From Leptolyngbya sp. SIO4C5 (GTDB lineage: Bacteria > Cyanobacteriota > Cyanobacteriia > Phormidesmidales > Phormidesmidaceae), in assembly GCA_010671965.1 (NCBI GenBank), contig JAAHIC010000281.1, positions 1 through 6,356 of the forward strand: a stretch of 6,356 nt of DNA, read 5' to 3'. The notes under the pieces are model-generated. The model was not told the DNA's origin and searched no databases. It worked only from the letters and a program-made list of their open reading frames with translations. Made by a program: the position numbers and the translations under genes. Shown piece by piece: positions 5,180-6,356 of this stretch. Each line of letters starts with the position of its first letter. Within the stretch, counting starts at the first letter, position 1.

Positions 5180-5202
5180 AAACCCAACAGCGGCAAGGGT
5201 TT
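5180..5202 (+). terminator. Candidate terminator after the ROK gene
   Basis: AAACCC (5180-5185) pairs with GGGTTT (5197-5202), loop 11 bases, followed by TGTT. It lies 54 bases beyond the ROK stop. The stem is short, but the trailing T-rich bases fit an intrinsic terminator for the nblB-ROK unit. Within it, AACCCAACA (5181-5189) is also nearly complementary (8 of 9) to TGTTAGGTT (5203-5211), giving an alternative fold. Confidence 0.4.
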
Positions 5203-5203
5203 T

Positions 5204-5230
5204 GTTAGGTTACGCTATCGCTAACCCAGC
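5204..5230. repeat. Intergenic palindromic element between convergent genes
   Basis: GGTTA (5208-5212) and TAACC (5222-5226) pair around the loop CGCTATCGC; after one mismatch, GTT (5204-5206) and AGC (5228-5230) extend the stem with one G-T wobble. It resembles the GGGTTACGCT...CTAACCC type of short repeat I recall as common between genes in filamentous cyanobacteria. It sits between two genes that converge and may serve transcript ending on both strands. Confidence 0.45.
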
Positions 5231-5265
5231 CTACAAATTCAAGCTTAACGCTGCAGTGAGCGCGG

Positions 5266-6150
5266 CTATTCTGTGCGGGCAGGTTGTCTGGCTTTTAGGG
5301 TAGCGATCGCGGCCCCGCCGATGATTAAAAGACAGGCGATCGCCACGTTCCAGGTCAGATCCGCCAAACCACAGAGAATCAGCATCAGCGTCGAGAGCAG
5401 CGGCGCGGCATAGGACAGTACGCCCAAAACTTTAATATCTCCATGCTTGACTCCGTAGTCCCAGGTAAAAAAGGCCAGCCCCACCGGGCCGAGTCCCAAC
5501 CCTAAAACCGCCAGCCACGCCTGGCCCGTCGGCCAAACCGTCGGCTCTAGGGCGAAATGGCACAGCCAGGCCAACCCCGCCGTTACGCCGCAAAAGCCAC
5601 CTACCGCGTTAGTGGGAATTGTCCCCCACCACCGCGACAAAACCGAGTAGCCAGACCAGGTAAAGGCGCACAGCAGCGCTAGCAGATAGCCGAGGCTGTA
5701 CTGGCTCTGCAGCGTGAAGCCCTGGCCGCCCGTGACCAGCAACCCTGCGCCGATGAAGCCGAGGGCCGCCCCTAGCAGATGCGATCGCTGTAGCTGCTCA
5801 CCCGGCAGCAGCGATGACAGCAGGACAATTAACAGCGGCCACAGGTAGGCAATCAGGCTAGCTTCAACCGGCGGAGCATGGCGCAGAGCCATGAAGTACA
5901 AAAAATGATAGCCAAATAGCCCGGTAATCCCTAGCATCCAGACCGGCCAAGGAAGCTTGAGGTAGCCCAGAATATTGCCGCCGTCTCGCAGCCAGAGGGC
6001 AACGCCGATGCCAAAGGCGAGGGTGAAGGACAGGGCCGTGAGCTGAAAAGGGGGAATCGCGCCGCTGAGGGTGGTGAGGACGGCTAGGGTGCCCCACATC
6101 AGAACCGCGCTGAAGCCGATGAGCGTAGCCGAAAAGTGGCGAGTAGACAT
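5266..6150 (-). CDS. DMT-superfamily EamA transporter (10 membrane segments)
   Basis: Inner-membrane carrier of the drug/metabolite transporter superfamily; relatives export amino acids, nucleosides or other small metabolites. The 294 residues show two tandem EamA halves with ten hydrophobic segments near 8-28, 34-53, 68-88, 97-115, 124-141, 153-171, 184-202, 209-229, 240-260 and 268-286. The end of the first half has the typical APPVEASLIAYLWPLL stretch (92-107), and the second half the matching GDIKVLGVLSYAAPLLSTL (237-255). The AYLWPLL form (with a YLWP motif) resembles the branch containing the aromatic amino-acid exporter YddG, but substrate cannot be assigned. The start at 6150 is the only plausible one, as the next Met (18) lies inside the first membrane segment; no strong Shine-Dalgarno precedes it. 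It converges with the ROK gene and diverges from the Uma2 gene, so it stands as a single-gene unit. Confidence 0.88.
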   Translation of the reverse strand: MSTRHFSATLIGFSAVLMWGTLAVLTTLSGAIPPFQLTALSFTLAFGIGVALWLRDGGNILGYLKLPWPVWMLGITGLFGYHFLYFMALRHAPPVEASLIAYLWPLLIVLLSSLLPGEQLQRSHLLGAALGFIGAGLLVTGGQGFTLQSQYSLGYLLALLCAFTWSGYSVLSRWWGTIPTNAVGGFCGVTAGLAWLCHFALEPTVWPTGQAWLAVLGLGLGPVGLAFFTWDYGVKHGDIKVLGVLSYAAPLLSTLMLILCGLADLTWNVAIACLLIIGGAAIATLKARQPARTE

Positions 6151-6236
6151 AGCTTGAACAGAGCCATTACAGGGAGCGATATCATGTAGTCTAAAGTCTT
6201 GGCATTGGCTTCTCTCTAATTTCCCTATAGTCTCCC
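6151..6236. promoter_or_regulatory. Divergent intergenic region (EamA / Uma2)
   Basis: These 86 bases must hold promoters for both flanking genes. On the plus strand TATAGT (6226-6231) is a fair -10, with TTGGCT (6205-6210) 15 bases upstream; a start at that spacing would make the Uma2 mRNA nearly leaderless, and no Shine-Dalgarno is present before 6237. On the minus strand TGTAAT lies shortly upstream of the EamA start with only a poor -35. All of these are weak matches. Confidence 0.3.
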
Positions 6237-6356
6237 ATGACTGCCTTTACCATCACGCTTGACCCAGTAGGTGCCCTGACAGACGAGGTATTCTTTCAGC
6301 TCTGTCAGGCCAATCCTGATGTTAAATTTGAGCGCTCAGCCCAGGGAGAACTGATT
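6237..6356 (+). CDS. Uma2-family (DUF820) protein, 5' part only
   Basis: An open frame from ATG 6237 runs off the window after 40 codons: it reads MTAFTITLDPVGALTDEV and continues FFQLCQANPDVKFERSAQG, ending ELI. The pattern 'LTDExFFxLCQAN...FERxxxGELI' is the N-terminal part of the Uma2 family, which has a restriction-endonuclease-like (PD-(D/E)xK) fold and is greatly expanded in cyanobacteria; its cellular role is not established. The catalytic residues lie downstream and are not visible, so activity and completeness cannot be judged. It is transcribed away from the EamA gene. No ribosome binding site is seen, but the match begins close to the ATG. Confidence 0.75.
   Translation, partial: MTAFTITLDPVGALTDEVFFQLCQANPDVKFERSAQGELI

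Overview
The window is ordinary-looking cyanobacterial chromosome. I count about 18 copies of the octamer GCGATCGC (HIP1) in 6.4 kb, which is the strongest taxonomic signal. It agrees with an NblB-type HEAT protein, a PEP-CTERM-anchored GDSL esterase and the start of a Uma2-family gene. Base composition is moderately GC-rich, which would fit a Leptolyngbya/Nodosilinea/Phormidium-like filamentous lineage, but the genus is a guess.

Layout, left to right. Positions 1-107 hold a probable terminator hairpin of an off-window gene and a pyrimidine-rich tract. A small unassigned ORF (81 aa, +) follows, then a 248-base intergenic region with a 12-bp inverted repeat and three HIP1 sites. Next come two same-strand genes: an exported SGNH/GDSL hydrolase with a PEP-CTERM sorting tail, and an M42-family metallo-aminopeptidase. 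They are joined by a hairpin that covers the stop of the first and touches the start of the second. After the aminopeptidase lies a C-run tract free of G on the plus strand, with strong G-quadruplex potential on the minus strand. A twin-CBS-domain protein follows (start reassigned to 2946), then a HEAT-repeat protein best read as NblB (phycobilisome degradation) and, 11 bp later, a ROK-family sugar kinase that probably shares its transcript. A convergent intergenic region with nested inverted repeats separates these from a minus-strand DMT/EamA transporter. The right edge holds the first 40 codons of a Uma2-family (DUF820) gene, divergent from the transporter.

Functional links are modest. NblB and the ROK kinase look cotranscribed and could both belong to nutrient or carbon-status responses. 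The CBS protein could sense adenylates but sits in its own unit. The GDSL enzyme and aminopeptidase are probably unrelated hydrolases that share a junction. I found no CRISPR array, tRNA, rRNA, insertion sequence or defence cassette. No previously undescribed multigene system is evident; the points most worth a second look are several intergenic secondary structures and the loss of the zinc motif in the ROK kinase.
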